Shown: positions 1-60,464 of the stretch, piece after piece
Layout of the letters: each line of letters opens with the position of its first letter
Position numbering within the stretch: the stretch's first letter is position 1
Origin: Micropterix aruncella
Taxonomy: Eukaryota > Arthropoda > Insecta > Lepidoptera > Micropterigidae
Direction: 5' to 3'
NCBI GenBank assembly: GCA_944548615.1
Contig: OX155980.1
Span: 39,727,227-39,791,226, forward strand
Length of the DNA stretch: 64,000 bases
Program-made: the position numbers and the translations under genes
Notes under the pieces: generated by a model
Told to the model about the DNA's origin: nothing
The model's database searches: none
What the model saw: only the letters and a program-made list of their open reading frames with translations

Positions 1-1178
1 TCGCTTCCGTGTGCTGATTGTCCAAACCTCGGCAAGGAGACAGCGACAGAGACAAAGAAGTTACTGGGCAATTAAGTTAGCTCGTGGGCGCCCACTCTTA
101 GCTTTACTATATGTTGACTGATTCAATGTCGTTCTATCGATACTCTCTCCCACTGATCATTTATGTGTGCACTGATCATGTAATATGTGCTCTTTGCTAG
201 GGGTGGCTCACAAGTGAGCCACACATGGACCACTTTGTGAGGCAGCCGCAGTTGACGGTTTAAAATAAAATTCGATTTTGTTTCTTTTTTATATTTATTT
301 ATTTTGTAACATACAATGTCATACGGAATATTACAATACTTCCCACTATCCTCCTCGATATAAGATATAAAAAACGATTATAACACTTTTACATATCCAA
401 TACTCCACGTCATCGTAACAGACTTTACAAGTTAAACAATGACTGAAAGACCTAAAGCTAATAGAAAGATCACAATAAATCTTTTAAAAGGTAGGGTATA
501 TAAATTTGTAGCATCTTCAAACGACTTCCTCGAGAAGCTGTAGTGAGATCCAAAATGTTTTGATACCTTTTTACTAATTCTTATAACTACCAAATTTTCC
601 ATTACAAATAGACAATAGCTTGTAAAAATAGGGTCCGCTTTGGTATATTCACTTAAAATTTAGTATTAATAAATATATTTGGGTAATAATCTTGCCTAAA
701 CCCATCTTTATGTGAACACTTATTTGGAAGAATGCCAATACGTACAAAAATAAAAATCTAAAGTATTACCAAATCACCACTGTAGCTACCCTACCCTTCC
801 TTCGAAACGGATTCGATATTTTTTTTGTGTTTTAAACTTCCGCCATTTCATTACATATTTAAAATATTCTAACCTACCTATAAATGACATATTATAAGAT
901 CACGAAAAAGGAACACATTGTAATCAATGGGATTCATTAGAAATGAATTGCAAGGCTATGGCTGGTAACGCGGTAATATACTGCTTTTTTAATATTATAT
1001 AGTTTGGCTGGGCGATCGTGGCAGTGGAGCAGACAACATTTTTAAAATTCACCATTTTAGTACATCCAATTTTGTGATAGATGGCCGGGGCTGCATTAAT
1101 ACTATAGGATAAGCACACAAAGAAGATGAAACCTTCTCTCTGATCACAGTTTAGGGCAACGTTGCCATCATCCAATTT
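1..1178. other. 3' flank of nocturnin, no gene seen
   Basis: This stretch follows the last nocturnin exon in transcription order. It is AT-rich and has no open frame that I recognise. A minus-strand frame at 924-1268 is open for about 114 codons but matches no family I know and lies beyond the likely poly(A) signal. A second AATAAA pair on the minus strand lies near 294-303 and could serve a longer 3' UTR. Confidence 0.4.
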
Positions 1179-1184
1179 TTTATT
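1179..1184 (-). promoter_or_regulatory. Candidate poly(A) signal of nocturnin
   Basis: The plus strand reads TTTATT, so the minus strand carries a canonical AATAAA about 106 nt after the nocturnin stop codon. It is the nearest such hexamer to the stop. Cleavage would be expected 10-30 nt further down, giving a short 3' UTR. A distal AATAAATAAAT near 294-303 is the alternative. Confidence 0.5.
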
Positions 1185-1289
1185 CTGAATTTTGCCCCAT
1201 TGCCACGATTTGCCGACTAGACTGTAATTGATGCCGCCAATTGAATGCAGTGTTACCGCTCTGGCCACTAGCTGGCTGTCCTTTGACTT

Positions 1290-50566
<49,277 letters not shown>

Positions 50567-50732
50567 GACGGAGACAGACGTCCGGAAGACAAACCGGTAA
50601 TGGGCTAACGATCTATTTGCACTTGGCAGAAGGCGAACGCGGCGCGAGCGGCTACCGACAGTGGCGAGCGACGATTGATAGCGAACGAGTGCGGACTGAG
50701 ACGCGAGTACCCACAGTCGGATCGAAGACACT

Positions 50733-50764
50733 GCGCAGACGAGCCTCGACTCTGCGTTATATTA
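50733..50764 (-). promoter_or_regulatory. Candidate TATA box and initiator of nocturnin
   Basis: On the minus strand TAATATAAC (50764-50756) is followed 28 nt later by GCGCAGTGTC, with CAGT starting at 50733. This spacing suits a TATA plus arthropod initiator. Transcription from about 50732 would give a 5' UTR of about 166 nt before the ATG at 50566. I see no CACGTG E-box within the next 200 bp upstream. Confidence 0.5.
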
Positions 50765-51980
50765 AGGGGCATAAGGTGGGGAGTAGCAACGCACACTGTG
50801 ACAGCACTCTTTACTAGATACTTATCTCATCTAGATAACAAATTGTTTATTTCTTCGCGGCGGTTAATATTTTAAGAAATGTCAATCAAAAATAAACACG
50901 TATTTTTATGGAACAAATATACAGTTGTCTAGTTCTTAATGTAAGAAACTTCAAAGGTATATCCATAAAACTAAACAATAAAACTAGAGAACATTATTTT
51001 TATTCAAACGCAATTTTCATTGAAAAACAAATCTTGTTGTCTGTCACTACTTCACACTATTCTACAACAAAAACTGAGTCGAAGGTCATCTACAACTTTC
51101 AGATATCCAGTATTTTTTCCCACTATCTACGGTCCAAATAAAAAAAAGATACTTTCTCCTTCGTGAAATTCTGTAAAATTATACAAATAACATTTAATAG
51201 TAACCTCATGTTTTTTTTTACAATAATTAACACTGTACGCTAATATAGTATGACTGCCCCTTCGTAGATAAGGCAACGGTCGCACTAAGGTCTCTCCCAA
51301 TCTTAGATCGTCACCAGATAATGATATAAACACACCTCTAATTATAAGTTTATTGTTTTTCCGACATGTTTGCTCATGTCTTGGCGTTGCGACGCACATT
51401 GAATATTATTTTAGGGCATATCTATTAAAAAGGCCGATAACCTGAGAATAAATATTATACACTTTTTAATTTTCTTTATTTAAAAAATATATAATTTGTT
51501 AAAGTATAATTTTATCTTGTAAAGAGTATGGTAGTTCTGATTTTTAGTAGGGCTATAAAGTTTGGGATCCTGTATAATCTATTGAGTTCCGGTCATCTTG
51601 GAAGAGTGGCGGCTAAAATAACTTTTTATGTTCTAGAGCAAAATAGTCTAAGGAATAATGTAAAAGAGGAAAATCTGCATCGATTCACATTTTGCCAGGG
51701 CAAAACGCAACCACTGCTACTGAAGGGACATCTTCAGCGAAACCCGGTCAAGTTTGACGAAGTGGGGTTAAGTGACGACAATCGCGGTCAAGTATTGCAA
51801 CCGGGTTCGCAATCTGGGAGTCATCCGGTTCCCGTAAGGAGCATGCACGTGTTGCATCCAAGAAGCCACGCGACGCCTTCGTCGGATAAACCGAACAGAC
51901 TGGGGCATCCACTTTCCCGCTGTGCGCACCATATATCGTGGTTTGATCGTTCTCCAAATTACTGGGGGATATAGCTATTT
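50765..51980. other. Upstream region of nocturnin
   Basis: AT-rich except near the promoter. The open frames 51127-51399 (minus) and 51528-51974 (plus) have no recognised domain. The GC content rises from about 51700, where retrotransposon sequence begins. Confidence 0.35.
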
Positions 51981-51984
51981 AGAA

Positions 51985-52150
51985 TCGGTAAGAGCGGCGT
52001 TCCTTTGTGGTCAGCGTCTCTTCTTAGTCGCGATGTGCAGTGCCTACCGCAACACGTTAATCTTAGCATTGCAAGATAGGGTAGGGGTTCTCCCAGCAGA
52101 AATGTAGGATTTACAGCGTGCAGCAACATCTTGCATCTGTCCCGATCCTA
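51985..52150 (+). mobile_element. R1/I-group reverse-transcriptase scrap
   Basis: The plus frame reads GQRLFLVAMCSAYRNTLILA, then GVLPAEM, a TAG, and DLQRAATSC. This order resembles the QR-L-R-CSAYRTVS...GVLP-DL-LQRAA segment after the palm in R1/I-group non-LTR elements. Surrounding GC-rich sequence (51700-52300) is probably part of the same relic. Confidence 0.5.
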
Positions 52151-53020
52151 CCGGGTCCCGATCCTAAACCCCGGGATTTACCGGATATTATGTGACCCAG
52201 GGAGTCTGCTTGTCTTCTCCGTAAACAGAGCATCAGGGTGCGATAGAGGGATGGGACGCCGGTATCATCGGCCGCTTAATTCTTTGCTTCTTTCCCGTCA
52301 TTGAATCCAGAATACGAAACAGTGAGTTTTTGTGGTTTGACTATAACATAATACAGTTGGTCTGCCACGATGATCAACTGAATACTGATACTGATTACTA
52401 GCACCGGATGGGTGCAGATGGACGCGAAGTACTGGATGCGATCAGAGGCCTCGATAGTGGGTTTCTTTCTGGTACCCGATATTCATAGTCAAATCCCGAG
52501 TGCTTAAAGGCCTTACGACCGTATACAAAAGTGTAACATTTGAAGGAGTTTTAAGGACTGGATCTTCAGTACCATCCAGTAACTGAATATGCTACTGCTT
52601 TTCCAGCATCTGCAATGCCGGGGAAAACCGAAAAAAATCATTCTTGTGATGTCCTTTTCCCTGCGGCTGTTCCCGTAAATATAACCAGAGTCACTATATT
52701 TTCACCTTTCACTCGATATGTTATTGCTACCGACCATTTTGTGTTCTACATTATGCAACAAAAATGTATTTCCTACTATATATATAAAACCTACTGTATG
52801 TATGTGTATATGTTGTTATAGTTGATATTTATTTTTTATTTTAACCGCCCTACCTTTGGGTTATTATTCAAAAAGTAGGTAAAAAAAAGTAGGTAAAAAA
52901 TCGTTGTTTTTTTTCATTAGATTTCTTAATAAGTACTTGTTTACAATATACCAGAGTTTTTTTTTGCACAAGAGACCCATTTATTACCCTTTTTTGTATT
53001 TAGAATTGTAGGAACGATTT
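52151..53020. other. Intergenic stretch, nothing identified
   Basis: The GC-rich part up to about 52320 may belong to the retrotransposon relic. After that the sequence is AT-rich and unremarkable. Confidence 0.35.
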
Positions 53021-53102
53021 TACGTATCACGTACGATTTGTGGGTTTCAGGTTTTTTTTTTTTTTTTTTTTTTTGTTTTTGTATTCGGCGTACGTGATAC
53101 GG
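53021..53102. repeat. Inverted repeat around a poly-T tract
   Basis: GTATCACGTACG and its complement CGTACGTGATAC flank a run of about 22 T followed by GTTTTTG. It would fold into a hairpin with a T-rich loop. No surrounding element was recognised. Confidence 0.6.
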
Positions 53103-54251
53103 GTTGATGCGTTCGGGCGATAATATAGCGGCTGTATAGCTGTACGTTCGTATAAAAAGGGCGGTTAATATTCATAAAATGTTGTTATTATGTTATGTTT
53201 TTATTAAGTCTAATTAAATAAAGGGTTTCGGGGTCGATTGGCTAGGGGTAGAAGCCGTTTCTCTGTTAAGAACATTTCTAAGCCCAGGTAGACATCAGTC
53301 GTTGACATCAGTCGTTAAAACTATGTGGATGGTTGGCTTCTACCCCCTCCACCTCGTTGGATCATTAGATATATATGCCCCACATATGCACATTTACTGC
53401 TTCAACCATATTTTTTTTAACAGATAAAAGCTTCATTCAGGCGACGCCCACCGCGGCGAATGGACCGAGCGCTACCATACATATAACCTGAACCGCGCGA
53501 AAAAAATCTGGCGAAAAAATAGATAAAGGTATAAATGCACAGATGTCTCGCTAATACTATTTTACTTTGATCATACTGATAGAGAAATATTGCTCAAAAA
53601 CTGATGTTGACCGCCATTTTTGCAAAATGGCGAAGCGAGCGGCGGTGCGGGGAGGTCGAAAACTCAATATTTTATTCAGGGGCCCAACCTCTATAGCCCT
53701 GCCAAATACCAGAACCACTCGACTATTTGCAAGTTGGACCTATTTTCCGGCTAGTTTGACTGGACTAATAAAGAAATTACGTCGGGATTTTGGTATCCAC
53801 GTATCTACAGTCGACGGTGTGTACACCTGACATCTAATATTTTGTAGGAACAAATATTTTATAATTAGCCGATATATCTCAAACGTATATTTGCAGAAGT
53901 ATTTTTAAACACAAGCTATGTTTTATCTTTGAAAAACAATTAGATTTAATTACCTTATTTTGCTTTTCAGTAAGACTCGGGAAATTGCTTAATAACTCGT
54001 GAATGAGTTCGTAAATTACGACGGTTAAATGGTATCAGGGCAATTTATGTATATGGTATTTCAAAATAGTTCAGATTCCGACAAACATGATCATTAAACA
54101 CTTCAATTATTATTACTACATTTATTATCGTCACGTTTTGTCACATCATCACGTATATACTTATCATTTCATGGCAGGTGTCTGTACTGGCAGTCCCAAT
54201 CTTTTTTTTCCTAGTGATGTTATTTCAGCAATTTCTTTTCAAATGGTGTCC
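53103..54251. other. Intergenic stretch with a small inverted repeat
   Basis: GGGGTAGAAGCC near 53245 and GGCTTCTACCCC near 53345 form an inverted pair around a duplicated GACATCAGTCGTT. Elsewhere I see a short GC-rich patch near 53450 and an open frame (53567-53830) with no recognised domain. Confidence 0.4.
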
Positions 54252-54255
54252 TTAA

Positions 54256-54518
54256 CCCTTCAGGCCTCGGCCCCTCAGCCGATTGACAAGTTGATGTCCC
54301 AAAAAATTTTAGTAAAAATTAGTAAAAAAAATTGAATTATGACCCTGTCTCACCAAAACATTAATTACTGCCAAGCCACTGTACCCATAATTAAAATAAA
54401 ACATAATAACATAATAAAACATAACAAAATCAAAGAAATTAAATTAAAATTAAATTAAAACGGGGTCGTCACGCTGAATCGTGTTGTGGCCGATATCGGC
54501 CAATCGGGGCTTGAGGGG
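54256..54518. mobile_element. piggyBac-type MITE
   Basis: The 263-bp element is flanked by TTAA on both sides (54252-54255 and 54519-54522). The termini are inverted: CCCTTCAGGCCTCGG at the left and, on the opposite strand, CCCCTCAAGCCCCGA at the right. TTAA targets with CCC starts are typical of piggyBac elements. There is no transposase. Confidence 0.7.
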
Positions 54519-54522
54519 TTAA

Positions 54523-55207
54523 GCATCGAAATAGGTATAATAAAATGCAGGTAGGTAGATAGGTATTTTATCATTTTGCATACATAAAATTTAAAAATTT
54601 AAATACTTTTGTGGGCCAAAATTGTACCAAATGTGCCCAAAAGCCCGACAAATGTGCCACGCTGGGACTTCATCAGTTGCCTACTAGACAAAGATTGGTA
54701 TACTAATGGCCTCATGATTCAAGAAATATTCATATTCGTTAATTTGAAATAGTTGGGCAAGGTTTTGTTTATGTTAGTTGAGCTAGTCGAGTCTCTGTGA
54801 AAAAGTCAAAACAAAATAATGCATAAAATATAAAAACAAGACGCTTAAAAAGGTACTGGTGAGGGATGAGTCAATAAATCACACCTGTGTGTATTTTTGT
54901 AAACGATGTTAAATACCTTGCCGAAAAATCTACCTCCTCTATCTAGCTATCTATGCTGCCACTATCATCCTAATATGTAGTTAAACGTTTACAGCCCGTC
55001 ACTGGTGTATATTATGACTATTTGGAATTTATGGATTTATGACTATAATTTGCTATTTTTGGTGGAAAACGTGTACATAAACGCAATACAATATGTTATC
55101 ATTCGTTTCTAATTACCAAATTACCTATTTTGAAATTGCCAAAAAAACAGAAAAATTATGGTTATATTTTTAATATAGTTTTTTAATATAGTTTAATACA
55201 GTTTTTA
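54523..55207. other. Intergenic stretch, nothing identified
   Basis: AT-rich sequence. A TTTTTAATATAGTTTAATA run sits directly in front of the retrotransposon. Confidence 0.35.
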
Positions 55208-55209
55208 AT

Positions 55210-57712
55210 ATACTGCTGGAAAGCCTGACCCAGTTTGACAGGAAGTGGGGCTACCGTTTTAAAACAGACGGCCAATACACCTCGTCGTGCCTCGCTTTTG
55301 CCGACGACCTAACTTTCATCACCAGAAGCCCCAAGCAGCTTTCCCTGCTATTACAGAAAGTAGAGCTTTTCTGCGACTGGTCAGGCTGTATAAAAGTGAA
55401 GCCCTCCAAATGTTTTTGCCTTGGACTCGCCCGCATGGGCACAAAATTTACATCCTATGACCCCAAATTGGTCTATAAGGGCTCTAATATCTCCCTTATA
55501 GACCCAAACAATCATTTCAAATTCCTCGGCAGAAAAATCACCCATCAGGGAAAAGACGTCTCGGGCGATCATGTTATAGAGCATTTCAAAAGTTGCCTGG
55601 CGAAAATAGATGCCTTGCTAATTTCTGGCCCTCGTAAGGCCTGGATCTATGACAATTATCTAACGTCACATTTGTCATGGCCCTTTCTTATTTACGATTT
55701 TACCAAAACCCAACTGTCCCGTCTAGATGCGCTGGTGACAGCTAGTTTAAAATCCTGGCTGTCCTTAGCCAAACCAGCTGACCCCCCGACTCTCTTCAGG
55801 TCCAAACAAAATTTTGGGCTAGCGCTTAAACTGCCCTCTCTGCTCTACGCCAACACCAGAATAACCAAAAATTCGATTCTGTGCAATTCCAAAGATCCGG
55901 CAATATCGAAGCTCGTAATAAGTGGCCGTAGTGATTCAAATGATCTACAAGCCCGCGTAGACTTTCACAAAAAGTTCCTTACTGGAATCAGCCAGAATGG
56001 CACTGGTCTGGGGTATGGCAGTACAACCACGAGCGACGTGGACTTGAAGAAGTCTCTTTTGCGGGGAGATTACGACAGCAAGAGTATGGCTCATGCTATT
56101 GGCCTTCAATGCCAGAATGATTGGACAACAATTGGGGACTTTTGCATTCCGCCTCCAATGCACTGGAAGGTAATGCTCTATGACTGGACGCCAGAGATGC
56201 TGAAATTTTATTTGAATGCCTTTCAGCATACACTTCCAGAGCCCAGTAACCTCGCTCGTTGGAGCTTTGCCGAGGATAGTTCTTGTCCCCTCTGTAGCAA
56301 TACCCCTTGCACAGCTAGACACATTCTAGCTGGCTGCAAGGTGGCCTTAGATCAAGGACGGTACACTTACCGCCATGACAAAGTTCTCGCTGTTATTCGC
56401 GAGGTAATTAGTCTCTCAGTGGCTCGTGCCAACAAGGGTTTGATAGTATCTTCCAAACCCCCAATACAGTTTGTGCGGGATGGCTCTAAAGGCAAAAAAC
56501 ATTTAACTACAAAACCTTTCTCAATAATCGAGAAAGCTACAGATTGGATTCTGGAGGTTGATTCGGTCTCTAAGCAGTATAAATTCCCTGAAAGTCTCGG
56601 ATGCACAGCCCTCCGTCCAGATATAACTCTTTACTCTCTATCTCGGAAGGTGGCTCTTATTGTAGAATTAACTGTTCCATGGGAATCAAATATCCCAAAA
56701 GACCACGAGTACAAATTAAATAAATACCATGATCTTGCAAATGCCGTAACCCGGAACGGCTTCACTGTTCACCTTCACGCGGTGGAAGTTGGCGCTCGTG
56801 GCCTGCCAGCTAAATCTCTATTTCACCTCTTTAAAGATCTTGGCCTTTCCAGAAAAATAATCAACTCTTTCTTAGAAAAATTATCTAAAACTGCGATTTG
56901 CGCATCTCAAATTCTATGGCTTCGAAGGGGGAGTGAATGGGTGGTAAAGCGAACGCTCACATGTGGCAAGACAGCTGTCCTAAACCTACCACAGCCGGTT
57001 CGTAAGTCCGGATTCCACTGCTCACCCCCCAGAAGTGTAAAAAAAAATACGTGTGGCACTCGGGGACTGCCGCGGTAAAGCTATTGCATAGCATTTTTAA
57101 CAACTTATGCAATTATAATTATTTATTTATTTTATTTTTTCTGATATCAGATAACTGCGCTCTATCGGAAAACGTTGAAATTATTCCGAATCAATTGCGG
57201 CTGCGGTAGCAAATGATTCGGAATAATTTAAACGTCTTCCGATAGAGCGCCGCGCACGAATTTTTTTATTCGATAAAGCAAAAAAAACGGATTATTCGAA
57301 AAAAATCGTAGATAAAAAGATAGATAATTAAATTATCTTTAAAATGGTGCAGGTTTCATAATAATACGCCAGATAATATTTGCGTAGTAGTCGTTTTTGT
57401 GTTCGGTTAGACCTAATTTCACAAATTAATTACACTATGTAATATAAACAAAATCTAAAACATTCAAAGCTAAGAATATGAGGAAAATGTTCTTGTTTAA
57501 CATATATTTTTTTCGAATCGTAAGCAGTACTCGTTTAGACGTAATTATCAGTTTAAAATCATTAATTTTCGTTAAGAAATTTCTTCATTCGGTCGCCGCG
57601 CTGGCCTAGGCCCGCGATAAAAGCTATGCAATAGCTTAAAAATAGTATTATGATGGGCCCGACACCGGTCGGTGAATTCCATGGCAGCTCCGTTTGTATT
57701 TATTTATATAAT
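55210..57712 (+). mobile_element. RLE-encoding non-LTR retrotransposon (R2/Hero-like), 5'-truncated
   Basis: One plus-strand frame stays open from 55210 to the nested insertion at about 57040, roughly 610 codons. It starts inside the reverse transcriptase, just before motif C (FADD at 55297-55308). It then has the C-C-H-C knuckle CPLCSNTPCTARHILAGC (56284-56337) followed by QGRYTYRHDKVL, and the endonuclease core RPDITLYS with VELTVPWE. This order is that of elements with a restriction-enzyme-like endonuclease (R2, R4, Hero and relatives). The 3' UTR resumes at 57639 after the nested element and ends in a tail found three more times in the window. The open frame suggests a young copy. Confidence 0.88.
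57048..57638 (+). mobile_element. Hairpin element, copy 4, nested in the RLE element
   Basis: A full copy (TACGTGTGGCACTCGGGGAC to AATAGCTTA) splits the RLE element's 3' UTR between AGAAGTGTAA and TAGTATTATGATGGGC. Comparison with the tails at 9945 and 10966 shows the uninterrupted target and that A-runs lie at both ends of the insert. Confidence 0.92.
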
Positions 57713-58561
57713 TTGCTGTATTTGAACACGTGCACGTGAACGCAATATCTGTTATCATTCGCTTCTAATTACCAAATCGACTATTTTGAAAACTGCCAAA
57801 AAACAGACAAACATTAGATGATGTATGCGACAGTAACCTAATGGCGAACTAAACATATTATTTGGAACGAAACTTTCAGAAAAAGATATTTGAAAGAAAT
57901 TACAATCAATATTCTTAATAAGTTCAGTCCTAAATTTCCACATAAAAAAGGTCCAAAAAATAAATATGTAATTTAATTGTATTCATTTTAGAAAAAAAAT
58001 ATTCCCAAAGTGATTCCCAAAGCGGTCGAGGTGGGCCCCAGGGGTCCACGGGAGACGAGACTCGACGGGGGTCTACGTTGGCCTGAAAAATATGGTAGAA
58101 ATGTATGGAAATATGGTAGATATGTAGCAGCAGGGGTCCACCGAAACCAGTAAAATTTTGAAAGTGGTCTTCGAGAAAAAATAGTTTGGGAACCTCTGTT
58201 TTGAAGTCACACGGCGCCGAAAAGGTGAAAGGTGCTCCGGCAGGTAATAAATAAGTTTATTCCATCAAAAACATTTTCTGTTCTAGGGTGTTTTGCTACC
58301 TACAATGCGCGTGATAGATTTAAAATATACAAGTGGAAAATTCCCTGATGTGTCCCAAAATTCCCAGACGTTTCCCAGATAATTCCCGGTAAAATGAAAT
58401 CCTCTGACAATTCACGGTTTTCCCGATCTGTAGCCACCCTGATGTCAGGAATGTAGGGTCCGAATTGCCTCGTTCAAGCACGTCTTCAGCAACCTGTTTG
58501 CGGTGACTTATCTCAATAAAATCGCAGAGCATACTTGCGGTCGACTAACCAGCACTACGTC
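57713..58561. other. Intergenic stretch, nothing identified
   Basis: It contains two adjoining CACGTG boxes at about 57728-57739, but they are about 7 kb upstream of the nocturnin promoter. Otherwise no gene was seen. Confidence 0.35.
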
Positions 58562-58735
58562 ACCTAGAGTTTTCACCTACAACGGGCATAACGTTGTTGT
58601 CACCTAGAGTTGTTGTCGTTGTTGTCACCGACGTTGTTGTCACCTACGTCACCTAAAGTTGTCACCTACACGCCACCCCAGGAAGGCATAACGACATTGA
58701 TCATTCTTTTATTCGTGGGGTGAAGGTAGAGACTC
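58562..58735 (+). repeat. Family B terminus, expanded
   Basis: TTTTCACCTACAACGGGC and CACGCCACCCCAGGAAGG match the family B start. Between them the unit GTTGTTGTCACC is amplified several times, so the terminus has grown into a short irregular tandem array. Confidence 0.5.
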
Positions 58736-59394
58736 AAGGGCGACTAACCAACAGCGGAAATTCCCAGTAATTATTTGACAGTTTAACAAGTACAATAATC
58801 TCCTATATAAAAAATCTCCCAATATAAACAAAATCTTAGGAGCACTACAATAATAAACTTTCAGTAAAAAACAGTTGAGATGAGCGCAACGATTAAAAGG
58901 ATTTGGAATTTGATTTCCAAAATTTATTCCGATCTTTTCTCGACTATTCAATTTAGAATTCAGGTGCCCGATTGAAGGAAATTTTATTGCTCTGAAGTTA
59001 ACTTGGTACATGTTTTGGCTTATAAGTTAGAGCTCTGGACCTGGTAAAGGCCAATGACCAAAGGTTGCGTGAAAAAATCACCCCACCTCTTTGTGATTTG
59101 TATGTAATTTATTTATAAATAAGGAAAATAATATTATATAAATTCAATTTAAAAATAGAGTTATCGCCGAGCAATGAGCCGAACAATGTCAATACATTTG
59201 TGTATAATATATAATTGTATAATGTGGTCGCGCATTCATAACCGCGCGTGCTATAGTGACACAATCGCTAAATCACAATCGCAAATAAAAAGCTTTATCG
59301 CAGCTTCATCTCTCCATATTTAAAGAAGATAAACCAAACATCAAGAGAAACAAAATGTTGTTCAGCCTCTGATCTGAATCCTTAATTGTTTTTT
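58736..59394. other. Intergenic stretch, nothing identified
   Basis: AT-rich DNA. The open frame 58709-59011 (minus) has no recognised domain. Confidence 0.35.
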
Positions 59395-60001
59395 TAAGCT
59401 ATTGCATAGCTTTTATCGCGGGCCTAGGCCAGCGCGACGACCGAATGAAGAAATTTCTTAACGAAAATTAATGATTTTAAACTGATAATTACATCTAAAC
59501 GAGTACTGCTTACGATTCGAAAAAAATATATGTTAAACAAGAACATTTTCCCAATATTCTTAGCTTTGATTATTTTAGATTTTGTTTATATTACATAGTG
59601 TAATTAATTTGTGAAATTAGGTCTAACCGAACACAAAAACGACTACTACGGAAATACTATCTGGCGTATTATTATGAAACCTGCACCATTTTAAAGATAA
59701 TTTAATTATCTATCTTTTTATCTACGATTTTTTTCGAATAATCAAAAGAAAAGTATAATATCCGTTTTTTTTGCTTTTTCGAATAAAATTCGTGCGCGGC
59801 GATCTATCGGAAGACGTTTAAATTATTCCGAATCATTTGCTTCCGCAGCCGCAAATGATTCGGAATAATTTCAACGTTTTCCGATAGAGCGCAGTTATCT
59901 GGTATCAGAAAAAATAAAATAAATAAATAATTATAATTGCATAAGTTGTTAAAAATGCTATGCAATAGCTTTACCGCGGCAGTCCCCGAGTGCCACACGT
60001 A
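59395..60001 (-). mobile_element. Hairpin element, copy 5 (minus)
   Basis: Reverse-oriented full-length copy. It reads TAAGCTATTGCATAGC at its left and ends GTGCCACACGTA at its right, with T-runs on both sides (A-runs in element orientation). The inverted arms are present. Confidence 0.92.
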
Positions 60002-60149
60002 TTTTTTTTTTTAATAAAGTTTATAAAATGGCTGTTGACTCTGTTTAGGTCATCTATTGCTACAAAAGAAAGTCGTTTATTTTGAAATACATCCAGATAC
60101 AAGAATATGTAATTTTAATACTACTGTTTCCACTCCTAAACCAGCATTT

Positions 60150-60455
60150 TTATTCTAAACTGTCCAGTTTCTTGTTCTTCTTCTTCCTAGACCCTGTCCC
60201 GTTTACTTGGGGTCGGCCTTTATTGTCCTTCTCCTCCACTAAGCACGATCTTGTGCTGTGTCGGAGTAGAGTTAAGCTTCTCTCACGTCTTTTTCAGCCG
60301 TCGTCAACCAGGTGGCAAATGGTCTTTCAAGAGCACGTTTCGTCGTTGGCTTCAACATGTGATCATCTGGGCGTCGCTGGACGTGACCGTACCATCGTAA
60401 GCGTCTCTTATCATAAACATAGCGCAAGCGTAGCATGATATCAGTAACGAGAACA
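60150..60455 (-). mobile_element. RTE-group retrotransposon, extreme C-terminus
   Basis: The minus strand reads RLRWYGHVQRRPDDHMLKP, then RPFATWLTTAEKDVREA and DRA, a stop, WRRRTIKADPK, another stop and TGQG. The consensus RLRWYGHV...DRA-WRR---KADP is the end of RTE reverse transcriptases. Its upstream side is cut by hairpin-element copy 6. Confidence 0.8.
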
Positions 60456-60464
60456 AAAAAAAAA

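Noticed and set aside
924..1268. A 114-codon gene downstream of nocturnin
   Set aside because: No recognisable domain. It begins within the nocturnin 3' UTR on the same strand and spans the likely poly(A) signal.
50729..50731. Start of nocturnin at 50731
   Set aside because: The codon there is GTG, not ATG, and it sits at the predicted transcription start. ATG 50566-50564 is the first in-frame ATG.
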